Shown in pieces: positions 1 to 6,489 of a DNA stretch of 14,181 nucleotides. The notes under the pieces are model-generated. The model saw only the letters and a list, made by a program, of their open reading frames with translations, did no database searches and was not told the DNA's origin. The first letter of the stretch is position 1. Every line of letters begins with the position of its first letter. This stretch comes from Lachnospiraceae bacterium (GTDB taxonomy: Bacteria > Bacillota > Clostridia > Lachnospirales > Lachnospiraceae): contig DMLD01000180.1 of the NCBI GenBank assembly GCA_003453515.1, forward strand, positions 1-14,181, given 5' to 3'. The position numbers and the translations under genes were made by a program.

Positions 1-164
1 TCATAGGCGGGACATCACTGGTCGTATACCCTGCCGCAGGGCTGATCGACTACTACCGCGGCGACAAGCTTGTACTTATAAACAGGGATGCCACGTCCAG
101 AGACTCCGCGGCAAACCTTGTGATACATGACTCCATCGGAGAGGTCCTCGCTCCCTATATCTGA
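1..164 (+). CDS. Sir2-family NAD-dependent protein deacylase, C-terminal fragment (5' end outside window)
   Basis: An open frame enters from the left edge (first full codon at base 3) and stops with TGA at 162-164, leaving about 53 residues. The piece begins IGGTSLVVYPAAGLIDYY, the conserved C-terminal Sir2 segment in which the GTSL...V.PAA loop binds NAD. It continues through a short beta strand (KLVLINRD) and ends EVLAPYI. Sirtuins of this type use NAD to remove acetyl or other acyl groups from lysines in cytoplasmic proteins. The catalytic histidine, GAG motif and zinc cysteines lie outside the window, so activity cannot be judged. Its last 10 bases overlap the 3' end of the convergent ECF ATPase gene. 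Assignment is by motif only; I am fairly sure of the family but not of the substrate. Confidence 0.8.
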   Translation, partial: IGGTSLVVYPAAGLIDYYRGDKLVLINRDATSRDSAANLVIHDSIGEVLAPYI

Positions 165-1552
165 TAAAAATAATTATTACTGAGAAATGCTTCGGTGCTT
201 TCATACGCCACGAGCCTGCCGTCAAACATCATAGCCATATTATCGGACGATACTGCCGCAAACTCTACATCATGGGTTATCAGCAGTATCGTTTTATTTT
301 TCCGTATCATAGTGTGAAGTATGTCGTTTAGCGCGATCTTGGCATAGGGGTCAAGTCCCTTGGTCGGTTCATCAAGTATGTATATATCACATTCCCTTGA
401 CAGCGCGATCGCAAGCCCCAGCCGTTCCATCTCACCGCCGCTCAGATCCATGGGATGCATATTTGCCGTATAAGCTCCCGTACCGACATCGAGCCCCAGC
501 GCACCGGCATACTCCGGTGCAGTCCGATCACCTCCAAGCTCCTTAAAGACCTTATCCTTCGTAAACATATACACGGGATTCGCGGGGAGATACGCTATAT
601 CTCCGACAGCCCTTACCTTCCCCATATAAGGTCTTTTTAAGCCTGCCAGAAGCATGGCAAGCGTGGACTTTCCGCTTCCGTTCGCACCGACCATAGCACT
701 TATTGATCCTGCCTTCAGCTCAAAGCTTAAGTCTTTGATCACGTCCTGACCGCCCTGCTCATATCTGAACCATACCCTTTTTGCCGAGATCGCATTTTTA
801 TCGGAGCAGCCTGACACCTCGTATGTCTTGCCTGACTTCCCTATGAACCCCGGCAGATACGCCTCTCCGGGATGACCGGAGCTTGCACCTGCCGCCCTCA
901 TAAGCTCGTCATGGCTTCCGTTAAAAACGACACGCCCCTCATCCATTACAAGTATCCTGTCCGCGATCTCAAAAAATATCTCCGGTCTTTGCTCTGTCAG
1001 GATCGTGGTTATCCCAAGCTCTTTATTTATCTTTTTTACAATGGATAAAAATCTGTCCGCAGACGCCGGATCCATGGAGCCGGTCGGCTCATCGTAGAGC
1101 ATCATTTCGGGCTTTAGCGCAACAGCCGATGCCACATTCAGTATCTGCTGTTCACCGGTGCTAAGCTCGTATGTTTTTTTGTGAAGCAGCCCGTCAAGCC
1201 CGAAAAACATGACGAGCTCAGCCAGTCTCCTTTCCATAAGTTCCTTGGAATACCCCATGTTCTCCATGCCAAAGACCAGCTCGGACTCCACCCTGTCACA
1301 AACTATCTGAGAAGCAGTATCCTGCCACACGTAGCCGTGCGAATTAGCCTTTACCGTAAGCTTGCCGGTCTCCGTCCCCCTGAACATATCCTGCCCCGCC
1401 AGACGCCTCATAAGAGTTGTCTTGCCACAGCCGGATCTGCCGAAGACAAGCACAAGCTCCCCCTCGTCTATCTCGAGCTCATCAAGGATCAGACTCTTTT
1501 TACCGGCTCCTTCGTATTCAAATCCATAATCCTTCGCCTCGATAAAAGCCAC
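155..1552 (-). CDS. ECF transporter ATPase with two fused ABC domains (EcfA1-EcfA2 / YkoD type)
   Basis: This 465-residue protein powers an energy-coupling-factor vitamin or metal importer from the cytoplasmic side. Domain 1 (about 1-220) has Walker A GRSGCGKTT at 38-46, signature LSTGEQQ at 130-136 and Walker B MLYDEPT at 151-157. Domain 2 (about 254-465) has Walker A GANGSGKST at 289-297, signature LSGGEMERL at 370-378, Walker B YILDEPT at 391-397 and H-loop His427. Two motif positions look non-canonical: the H-loop of domain 1 reads TEQRPE (Gln188 where His is usual), and the Q-loop region of domain 2 reads LPANP (Ala324 where Gln is usual). The start is GTG at 1552, with AAGGAGG 7 bases upstream. 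The N-terminal 64 bp overlap the end of the ecfT gene, implying coupled translation. No substrate-binding S subunit is in the window, so the substrate is unknown. Confidence 0.88.
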   Translation of the reverse strand: MAFIEAKDYGFEYEGAGKKSLILDELEIDEGELVLVFGRSGCGKTTLMRRLAGQDMFRGTETGKLTVKANSHGYVWQDTASQIVCDRVESELVFGMENMGYSKELMERRLAELVMFFGLDGLLHKKTYELSTGEQQILNVASAVALKPEMMLYDEPTGSMDPASADRFLSIVKKINKELGITTILTEQRPEIFFEIADRILVMDEGRVVFNGSHDELMRAAGASSGHPGEAYLPGFIGKSGKTYEVSGCSDKNAISAKRVWFRYEQGGQDVIKDLSFELKAGSISAMVGANGSGKSTLAMLLAGLKRPYMGKVRAVGDIAYLPANPVYMFTKDKVFKELGGDRTAPEYAGALGLDVGTGAYTANMHPMDLSGGEMERLGLAIALSRECDIYILDEPTKGLDPYAKIALNDILHTMIRKNKTILLITHDVEFAAVSSDNMAMMFDGRLVAYESTEAFLSNNYFYQI

Positions 1553-2346
1553 CCTGCTTCCTCCTTAAACCTGATCATAAGCGGTACCGCGTAGTACGCA
1601 AAATAAACCAATAAATAATACCTGCTATACTCTATACTGATCGACGGGAAAAATCTCACCTTCATAGATCCGACAGATAAATATACCATCAGACACAGAC
1701 ATAAGCCTAAGAATATTACAGACAGGATATCCGTATATGACAGGGGTCTCCTTTGAAAGCTGCTTCTCTTTCTCTCGCCGTAGCCTCTGTCCTTCATGGA
1801 TATACTTTTTACAACTCCATCCTCAAGAGTTTTGCTGACCAGTGCTCCGAAAGCCCTGACCCCTCTGCCGTGTATCATGGCAAAGCCTTCGGCATCTCTC
1901 TTTATGCCCGGCACCAGACGGAACAGCATACAGATAAGGAGTGACAGCTTCGGCATGTGTCCGGCAACGAGCGTCTCGATCTTCATGTCATCAAGGCATC
2001 TGCTCATCCTCATAAACAGCCTCAACGACGTCATTATGATAAGAGCGAGCCAAGCTCCGTACAAGAGAGCCTCCAGAGTAAATCTCATGCCAAACGCCGT
2101 AAATATCTCGGTCGGTCCTCTTCTGTTCACAAGCATATTGAAGGCGACAACAAGAACGCCTATGCTCACTCCCGACATGACACTCCTGATCGTTGCCCTG
2201 ACCCCGATATCCGGTATATCACTTATGACAAGGATCACCCATATCATTGATAAAAATACGGGCGGGAGCCCGGTCATGATACCGGCAAATGCGACTAAAT
2301 AATATATAAGCTCTGTGATGGGATGTCTTTTCATTGTCTCAATCAT
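1489..2346 (-). CDS. ecfT: ECF transporter transmembrane (T) component
   Basis: This is a 285-residue membrane protein that couples ATPase movement to the substrate-binding S subunit. Hydrophobic segments are visible at about 12-44, 52-72, 91-112, 133-147, 205-226 and 242-258. The cytoplasmic coupling region between them carries the two short Arg-Gly motifs expected of EcfT: HGRGVRAFG near 159-167 (GRG rather than the usual ARG) and KDRGYGERKR near 185-194. The length suits the family. Its ATG at 2346 overlaps the stop of the upstream L,D-transpeptidase by 8 bases, and a second ATG four codons later is possible; neither has a strong ribosome site, so coupling to the upstream gene is likely. 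The ATPase gene follows with a 64-bp overlap. The substrate cannot be inferred because no S component is adjacent. Confidence 0.82.
   Translation of the reverse strand: MIETMKRHPITELIYYLVAFAGIMTGLPPVFLSMIWVILVISDIPDIGVRATIRSVMSGVSIGVLVVAFNMLVNRRGPTEIFTAFGMRFTLEALLYGAWLALIIMTSLRLFMRMSRCLDDMKIETLVAGHMPKLSLLICMLFRLVPGIKRDAEGFAMIHGRGVRAFGALVSKTLEDGVVKSISMKDRGYGERKRSSFQRRPLSYTDILSVIFLGLCLCLMVYLSVGSMKVRFFPSISIEYSRYYLLVYFAYYAVPLMIRFKEEAGWLLSRRRIMDLNTKEPVKRV
1560..1566 (-). promoter_or_regulatory. Ribosome binding site for the ECF ATPase
   Basis: AAGGAGG reads on the minus strand 7 bases before the GTG at 1550-1552. It lies inside the ecfT coding region and fixes the GTG start despite the 64-bp gene overlap. 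Confidence 0.75.
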
Positions 2347-3703
2347 ATACCACGACCGGCATACCTACGTACACCAGATCATATATCTCGGCTGCCTTTG
2401 CGGACGGAAGGTTTACACAGCCGTGGGAGCCTCCGGTCTTGTAGATCGCACCTCCGAAGCTTCCTCTCCACGGTGCGTCGTGCAAGCCCTCTCCGCCGTT
2501 GAACGGCATAAAATAATCAACATGTGTATGGTATCCCTGAACCTCCATGGTCCCAAGAAATCTGTCTCTTTGCTTTGCAAATATATAATGGCATCCGGGA
2601 TGAGTCATTCTCTCCTTGTTGGGAACTCCGGTAACACAGTCGGTCTCAAGCTTTAGCTTGCCCTTTACATACACCCACACGTGCTGCCTTGCTATGGATA
2701 CCTCGACATAGCTCTTACCGATGTCATTTTTCTTGCCAAAGGTAGCACCCTTATTTTTGTAGACCGGCTTCATCGTAACAGCCTTCATCTTCTTCAATGC
2801 CTTTTTCAGATTGGAAAGCGTTTGCTCCGAGTCTATCCACCATCCGAGAGTTCCGCCCTTCACCTGCTTCTCTCCGTCCATGGTGGTCTTAAATGTCCTT
2901 GTGGAGCCCAGAGTGTTGTATTTCTTTTCAAGCCTTCTGACAAAGTCGTCGACCCAGCCGGTTTTGAGCTTGAGCTTGCCATTTTTCAAAACCAGATTGG
3001 AGCAGATCATCTCGCTGGTTATGACCTCATTGCGCTTTTCTCCGAAGGTAAAGGTTATCGACATCGCCTTGTATTTTTTTACCTTTTCCTGTATCTTTTG
3101 CATGTCCTCATCCTCCGCTCTCACAGAGGGATGGAAGTAAAACTCCGAAGCATCGTATCTCAGCTCTTCTCCGTTTTCTATATCGTATTTGACCCTTTTT
3201 AAAAAATCATCATAGTTTATGTCGTCACCCTGAACCTCGGCTATCAGGTTCCAATCCGTATCAAAATAAGCGTCCGAGGTGCTGTACTTGGGCTCCGGGA
3301 TCGTAGTTTCTATTGCCTGTCGGAGTTTCTTCTCATCGATATTCACGCTCTCGGGATGAAGCGCGTGCTCGACCGGAGTATGGAAAAGATAATTAAAAAA
3401 AGATATCTCTTTTTTTGCCTGACGAACCTGGTCTCCGTCAAACATCCTTACAACAGATGAAGCGATCGGTATGTTGTGCTCGACACCATCCTTGTTGACT
3501 GTCATCTTCAGTCCCTCGGAGGCATTCATCGCAACCACGGCCTCAGACACCGTCATCCCGGACACCTCAGTTCCTCCGATGATGGTCGACTGCTCCGGAA
3601 ACCGATCCATAAAGAAATTGTTGGCAATGATAAAGACAGCTATAAAAGCAGCTACCAGAGAAAGCGCAGCCACTATCAGCAAAACTTTTAACTTTTTGCT
3701 CAT
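2339..3703 (-). CDS. L,D-transpeptidase (YkuD domain) with VanW-type peptidoglycan-binding region
   Basis: This enzyme makes 3-3 peptidoglycan crosslinks, or attaches proteins, outside the membrane. From the ATG at 3703 it has 454 residues. A single N-terminal membrane anchor (about 6-28, no lipobox) is followed by a long extracellular region (about 35-310) resembling the repeated PG-binding_4 domains of Gram-positive L,D-transpeptidases. A YkuD catalytic domain occupies about 330-454. The active-site block is clear: His408-Asp409 in LHDAPWRGSFGG, then SHGCVNLP with catalytic Cys429 and His427. In-frame starts also exist at 3715 (GTG) and 3712 (ATG), but the AGGAG site overlaps the first and is only 2 bases from the second, so 3703 is preferred. 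A tRNA-Ser gene and a hairpin lie upstream, and no separate promoter is evident. The 3' end overlaps ecfT by 8 bases. Confidence 0.9.
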   Translation of the reverse strand: MSKKLKVLLIVAALSLVAAFIAVFIIANNFFMDRFPEQSTIIGGTEVSGMTVSEAVVAMNASEGLKMTVNKDGVEHNIPIASSVVRMFDGDQVRQAKKEISFFNYLFHTPVEHALHPESVNIDEKKLRQAIETTIPEPKYSTSDAYFDTDWNLIAEVQGDDINYDDFLKRVKYDIENGEELRYDASEFYFHPSVRAEDEDMQKIQEKVKKYKAMSITFTFGEKRNEVITSEMICSNLVLKNGKLKLKTGWVDDFVRRLEKKYNTLGSTRTFKTTMDGEKQVKGGTLGWWIDSEQTLSNLKKALKKMKAVTMKPVYKNKGATFGKKNDIGKSYVEVSIARQHVWVYVKGKLKLETDCVTGVPNKERMTHPGCHYIFAKQRDRFLGTMEVQGYHTHVDYFMPFNGGEGLHDAPWRGSFGGAIYKTGGSHGCVNLPSAKAAEIYDLVYVGMPVVVYD

Positions 3704-3714
3704 CCTTATCATCA

Positions 3715-3719
3715 CTCCT
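3715..3719 (-). promoter_or_regulatory. Ribosome binding site deciding the L,D-transpeptidase start
   Basis: AGGAG lies on the minus strand 11 bases before the ATG at 3703. It overlaps the GTG at 3713-3715 and is too close to the ATG at 3712, which argues for initiation at 3703. The spacing is at the long end of the usual range. Confidence 0.55.
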
Positions 3720-3737
3720 GATCTGTACTGAAATAAT

Positions 3738-3776
3738 GATAAAGCACCGGTCGATCATATCCGACAGTGCCTTATC
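3738..3776 (-). terminator. Strong hairpin between tRNA-Ser and the L,D-transpeptidase gene (terminator or attenuator)
   Basis: On the minus strand GATAAGGCAC pairs with GTGCTTTATC (10 bp, one G-U). A 1x2 internal loop separates this from GTCG pairing with CGAC, and the loop has about 8 nt. The sequence that follows, ATTATTTC, is only moderately T-rich, so termination may be partial. It begins about 10 bases after the tRNA 3' end and ends about 19 bases before the transpeptidase ribosome site. It could end the tRNA transcript, limit read-through into the transpeptidase operon, or both. Confidence 0.5.
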
Positions 3777-3786
3777 AATGAAAAAG

Positions 3787-3872
3787 CGGAGACGGTGGGA
3801 TTCGAACCCACGTGCCCGTGAAGGCAACTCGATTTCGAGTCGAGCTCGTTATGACCACTTCGATACGTCTCC
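3787..3872 (-). tRNA. tRNA-Ser, anticodon CGA
   Basis: The minus strand folds into a complete class II tRNA. The acceptor GGAGACG pairs with CGTCTCC and the discriminator is G. The anticodon stem CTCGA/TCGAG encloses the loop CTCGAAA with anticodon CGA (plus-strand bases 3835-3837), which reads UCG. A long variable arm (TGCC...GGCA) is typical of serine tRNAs. The T arm is GTGGG-TTCGAAT-CCCAC. The 3' CCA is not encoded; CTTTTTC follows directly. The long variable arm and discriminator G fit serine identity. A near-consensus promoter lies about 50 bp upstream. Confidence 0.96.
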
Positions 3873-3923
3873 GTGTAAAACAATTATTTTGTGCCTATGC
3901 AGGGCAAGAGCACATCACACTTG

Positions 3924-3952
3924 ATTAAACCACAAATTCATTCTTTTGTCAA
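3924..3952 (-). promoter_or_regulatory. Sigma-A-like promoter for tRNA-Ser
   Basis: Minus-strand TTGACA (3947-3952, perfect -35) is followed after exactly 17 bases by TTTAAT (3924-3929, 5 of 6). The predicted start near 3917 gives a leader of about 45 nt before the tRNA 5' end. The -35 lies in the last codons of holA and the stop codon is in the spacer, so the tRNA has its own promoter inside the upstream gene's end. Confidence 0.72.
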
Positions 3953-4999
3953 TGCCTGAATTAAAAAGAGTTCCGTGGCAACCTGTCTGTTCATCCCCAT
4001 GGTTTTCACCTGTTCGTCAAGCTCAAGTGAATACTCGACCAAAAAACGCAGCCTGTCATGCGAGAATTTCTTCGCAGTATTCATAAAGGAATTGATCTTC
4101 CAGCTTATCCTGTCAGGTATCCTTGCCTTCTTGGCGATATCCGAGTTTTTCAGCCCTGAGCCCTCGTATGTCTTTATACGGTAGAGCGTGTCGAACTGTC
4201 TCCTGAGTCCTGCCATTATCTCGGATGTATCCTCCTTGTTGTAAACAAGATTTCTGTATAATGACAGTGCTTTGGTGCCGTCTCCCTCAGCCACGGCATC
4301 CACCATCTCATATATCCTGGTCTGTACGACTCCGCCCGTGATCACCTCTATATCCGGCTCGGTTATCATCTTTTTGCTTCCGACGTATCCGATCAGCTTA
4401 TCAAGCTCCATGGACAGGATATACATATCGTTCCCCATGCGCTCCATGAGCATATAGACGGCACGTCTTGATATCTCCTTGCCGTTGTGCGCGGCATAGC
4501 CCGATATCCATTCGCCAAGCTCCTTTCCCGTCTTTTTGTCAAATCTTGTGACAAGGATGTCCGATCTTCTCGGCTTTGGCGGTATGGAGCGAAGCCCCTC
4601 TTTACCCTCAAAAAAATGCAGTCTCCCGTTTTTGGGGTTGACATTTTTCTCCTCAAAAAGTATGTATGTCGTCTCGGGCAGGTTGCCCATAAGCTCTATG
4701 AGTCTGTCGCTGCCCGGGTCGAAGGATTTCAGATTATCGGCTTTTGAAAAAAAGCCGGAATCCATGATGATCAGCAAACGCCGCTCACTCATGAACGGGG
4801 AGAGCATACCGAAATCCGCGATCTCATCAAAGCTGATCTCATCGCCCTCGAGTACGAGCGTGTTCATATCGTCACCCGGAGTCGCAAGGAGGTTCTTAAG
4901 CCCCTTTCTGTAGGCATGCGAAAGAAACGTCTCCTCTCCGTACAGGAGATTGAAACGGTGAAATCTTCGCTTCTGTATATCCTCATCCAGCTTAAGCAT
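3938..4999 (-). CDS. holA: DNA polymerase III delta subunit (clamp-loader subunit HolA)
   Basis: HolA opens the sliding clamp and joins the clamp-loader complex with the tau/gamma and delta-prime subunits during replication. The 353-residue length is typical. The N-terminus has the delta-type fold start FNLLYGEETFLSHAYRKGL (about 17-35), a degenerate AAA+ domain without Walker A, as expected for delta. The middle contains the ETTYILFEEKNVNPKNGRLH strand region. The C-terminal helical collar part includes MVDAVAEGD and GLRRQFDTLYRIK, characteristic of HolA. The start is ATG at 4999 with AAGGAG 6 bases upstream. A near-consensus promoter lies in the 130-bp gap to the divergent capA gene. In many Firmicutes holA lies next to comEC; here capA separates them. 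No catalytic motif is expected, so the call rests on overall similarity. Confidence 0.88.
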   Translation of the reverse strand: MLKLDEDIQKRRFHRFNLLYGEETFLSHAYRKGLKNLLATPGDDMNTLVLEGDEISFDEIADFGMLSPFMSERRLLIIMDSGFFSKADNLKSFDPGSDRLIELMGNLPETTYILFEEKNVNPKNGRLHFFEGKEGLRSIPPKPRRSDILVTRFDKKTGKELGEWISGYAAHNGKEISRRAVYMLMERMGNDMYILSMELDKLIGYVGSKKMITEPDIEVITGGVVQTRIYEMVDAVAEGDGTKALSLYRNLVYNKEDTSEIMAGLRRQFDTLYRIKTYEGSGLKNSDIAKKARIPDRISWKINSFMNTAKKFSHDRLRFLVEYSLELDEQVKTMGMNRQVATELFLIQALTKE

Positions 5000-5050
5000 A
5001 GCACTCTCCTTACACGATCAACCCTCGCATATCCGCCGCGAACAGTACCT

Positions 5051-5079
5051 ATGATACCACAATTCCATAAAAATGACAA
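5051..5079 (-). promoter_or_regulatory. Sigma-A-like promoter for holA
   Basis: Minus-strand TTGTCA (5074-5079, 5 of 6) and TATCAT (5051-5056, 5 of 6) are separated by exactly 17 bases. The predicted start near 5044 gives a leader of about 45 nt to the holA ATG at 4999. The -35 overlaps the weaker candidate promoter for the divergent capA gene. Confidence 0.65.
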
Positions 5080-5090
5080 GATTATATGAT
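5063..5090 (+). promoter_or_regulatory. Candidate promoter for the capA-like gene
   Basis: TATGAT at 5085-5090 matches the -10 consensus at 5 of 6 positions. The -35 region 16 bases upstream (TTCCAT, 5063-5068) is poor, with only two consensus bases. The predicted start near 5097 gives a 34-nt leader. If real, it is weak or activator-dependent and overlaps the holA promoter. Confidence 0.3.
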
Positions 5091-5116
5091 AATACTATTC
5101 ATGTTTGATAAAATTT

Positions 5117-5121
5117 GGAGG
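5117..5121 (+). promoter_or_regulatory. Ribosome binding site for the capA-like gene
   Basis: GGAGG lies 9 bases before the ATG at 5131. The same frame is open from an upstream ATG at 5086, but that start has no comparable site and would put 15 polar and hydrophobic residues before the signal anchor, so 5131 is chosen. Confidence 0.75.
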
Positions 5122-5130
5122 AATTATATC

Positions 5131-6489
5131 ATGAAAAAAAGAAAGCTGCTTATCGTATTTGCGATCCTGCTTCTCTGCGGATCAGCAACCTATATGTTCA
5201 AGTCATATTTAATGGAAAAGCCATCCGGTGTCGCTCTCGCTGAGGGTACATCGACTGAGTCGCCCACGGCAACTGCCACTGCCGGCTCTGCCACTGATCA
5301 GCCCCGATCAACCGATGCAGCCGAGCCCGGAGCATCGACTGATCCGTCATCGGCTACACCTGACCCTACAGCTACACCGGGAGCTACCGATGCACCCGAG
5401 CCTACAGCTGTGCCGGTAGCTACCGAAGCACCGGAGCCAACTCCCGACACGACCGCATCCTTTACCTTTACGGCGAGCGGCGACGATCTCGTGCACTCTG
5501 TGCTCTATGAACAGGCTGCCAAACGGGCTAAGGGCACCGGCAAGAAATACGATTTCTCATATTGTTTCAAAAATGTAAAGAAATTTTTCAAAAAGCAGGA
5601 CCTCAACTGGATCAATCAGGAAACTCTTGTAAATAACGGTTATACTCCGTCGGGATATCCCACCTTTTCCACGCCGACACAGGTGGTGCGTGATCTGAGA
5701 AAATGCGGCTTCACGATATTCAACACCTCGTCGAACCACAGCTATGACAAGCTTTCCGGCGGTCTTAGCTCTGCGATGAAATTCTGGAAAGCGATGAAAA
5801 AGAAGGATGAATCCAAGGCATGCTATCAGGTAGGCATCGCCAAAAGGAGCAAGCCTCTGCCGCAGCTCATACGCGAGGTCAACGGCGTAAGGGTCGGATT
5901 TTTGAGCTATACCTACGGAACCAACGGCATATCGATCGCCGGTGACAGCACCTACAGGGCCGTCTATCTTTCTGAGGAGAGCCTTATCAAAAAGCAGGTC
6001 AAGGCTCTCAGAAAAAAGGTCGATGTAGTGATGGTTTCCTGCCACTGGGGTGTGGAAAACTCTCATACTATCTCTGCATCACAAAAGGCTCTCGCCAAAA
6101 AGCTTGTCAGCTGGGGAGCAGACCTGATCATCGGTACTCATCCTCATGTTCTGCAGGACTGTGCATGGGTAAAGGCGGGCGGACGAAAGGGCTTTTGCGC
6201 ATATTCGCTCGGAAACTTTATCTCGGGTCAGGTGCAGACGAACCAGATCCTCGGCGGCACTCTCACCTGTGAGATCAGGGTCGATCGCGAGACCGGTAAG
6301 GTCAAGATCAAACAGCCGAAGATAAAGCCCTCTGTCACCCTTTACGGTGCGGGCAGATCCAACATCAGAGTGAAGTGGCTTAAAAATTATACCGCCGCCG
6401 ATGTGGCTGAGCAGAGCTCGCATGTGTCGAAGTCGAGTTTCACGGCGTTGGCGAAGCGAGTCATAAAAGCGAAGTTTCTTGATTTATAA
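5131..6489 (+). CDS. CapA-family surface protein (poly-gamma-glutamate/capsule-type metallophosphatase fold), membrane anchored
   Basis: This 452-residue exported protein starts with MKKRKLL and one hydrophobic segment (about 5-28). It has no proper lipobox (LLLC), so it is probably an anchored or secreted protein, not a lipoprotein. Residues 38-109 form a linker rich in Pro, Thr, Ala and Asp/Glu, with a 12-residue tandem repeat at 79-102. The CapA domain follows at about 111-420: SGDD at 116-119, the INQE block at 161-164 (usually NLE), SNHSYD at 201-206, CHWGVENSH at 304-312, GTHPHVLQ at 335-342 and YSLGNF at 358-363. CapA proteins belong to the calcineurin-like phosphoesterase fold; Bacillus members act in poly-gamma-glutamate synthesis, but many homologues have no known job. 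No capB or capC partner is visible, so capsule synthesis is not implied. It is the only complete plus-strand gene and ends directly against comEC. Confidence 0.85.
   Translation: MKKRKLLIVFAILLLCGSATYMFKSYLMEKPSGVALAEGTSTESPTATATAGSATDQPRSTDAAEPGASTDPSSATPDPTATPGATDAPEPTAVPVATEAPEPTPDTTASFTFTASGDDLVHSVLYEQAAKRAKGTGKKYDFSYCFKNVKKFFKKQDLNWINQETLVNNGYTPSGYPTFSTPTQVVRDLRKCGFTIFNTSSNHSYDKLSGGLSSAMKFWKAMKKKDESKACYQVGIAKRSKPLPQLIREVNGVRVGFLSYTYGTNGISIAGDSTYRAVYLSEESLIKKQVKALRKKVDVVMVSCHWGVENSHTISASQKALAKKLVSWGADLIIGTHPHVLQDCAWVKAGGRKGFCAYSLGNFISGQVQTNQILGGTLTCEIRVDRETGKVKIKQPKIKPSVTLYGAGRSNIRVKWLKNYTAADVAEQSSHVSKSSFTALAKRVIKAKFLDL
5365..5436 (+). repeat. Tandem 36-bp repeat in the capA linker
   Basis: Bases 5365-5400 and 5401-5436 match at 30 of 36 positions and encode PTATPGATDAPE followed by PTAVPVATEAPE. 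The unit is exactly 12 codons, so copy changes would keep the frame. The third would-be copy diverges after PT. Confidence 0.7.

Noticed and set aside
3567..3827. Minus-strand open frame covering part of the tRNA and the transpeptidase start.
   Set aside because: It runs through the tRNA-Ser gene and the out-of-frame N-terminal part of the transpeptidase; its first residues (ARGFESHRLR) are just translated tRNA sequence.
5131..5220. CapA-like protein as a lipoprotein.
   Set aside because: The only early cysteine is preceded by LLL, which does not meet the lipobox requirement for a small residue before Cys; an uncleaved anchor or ordinary signal peptide fits better.
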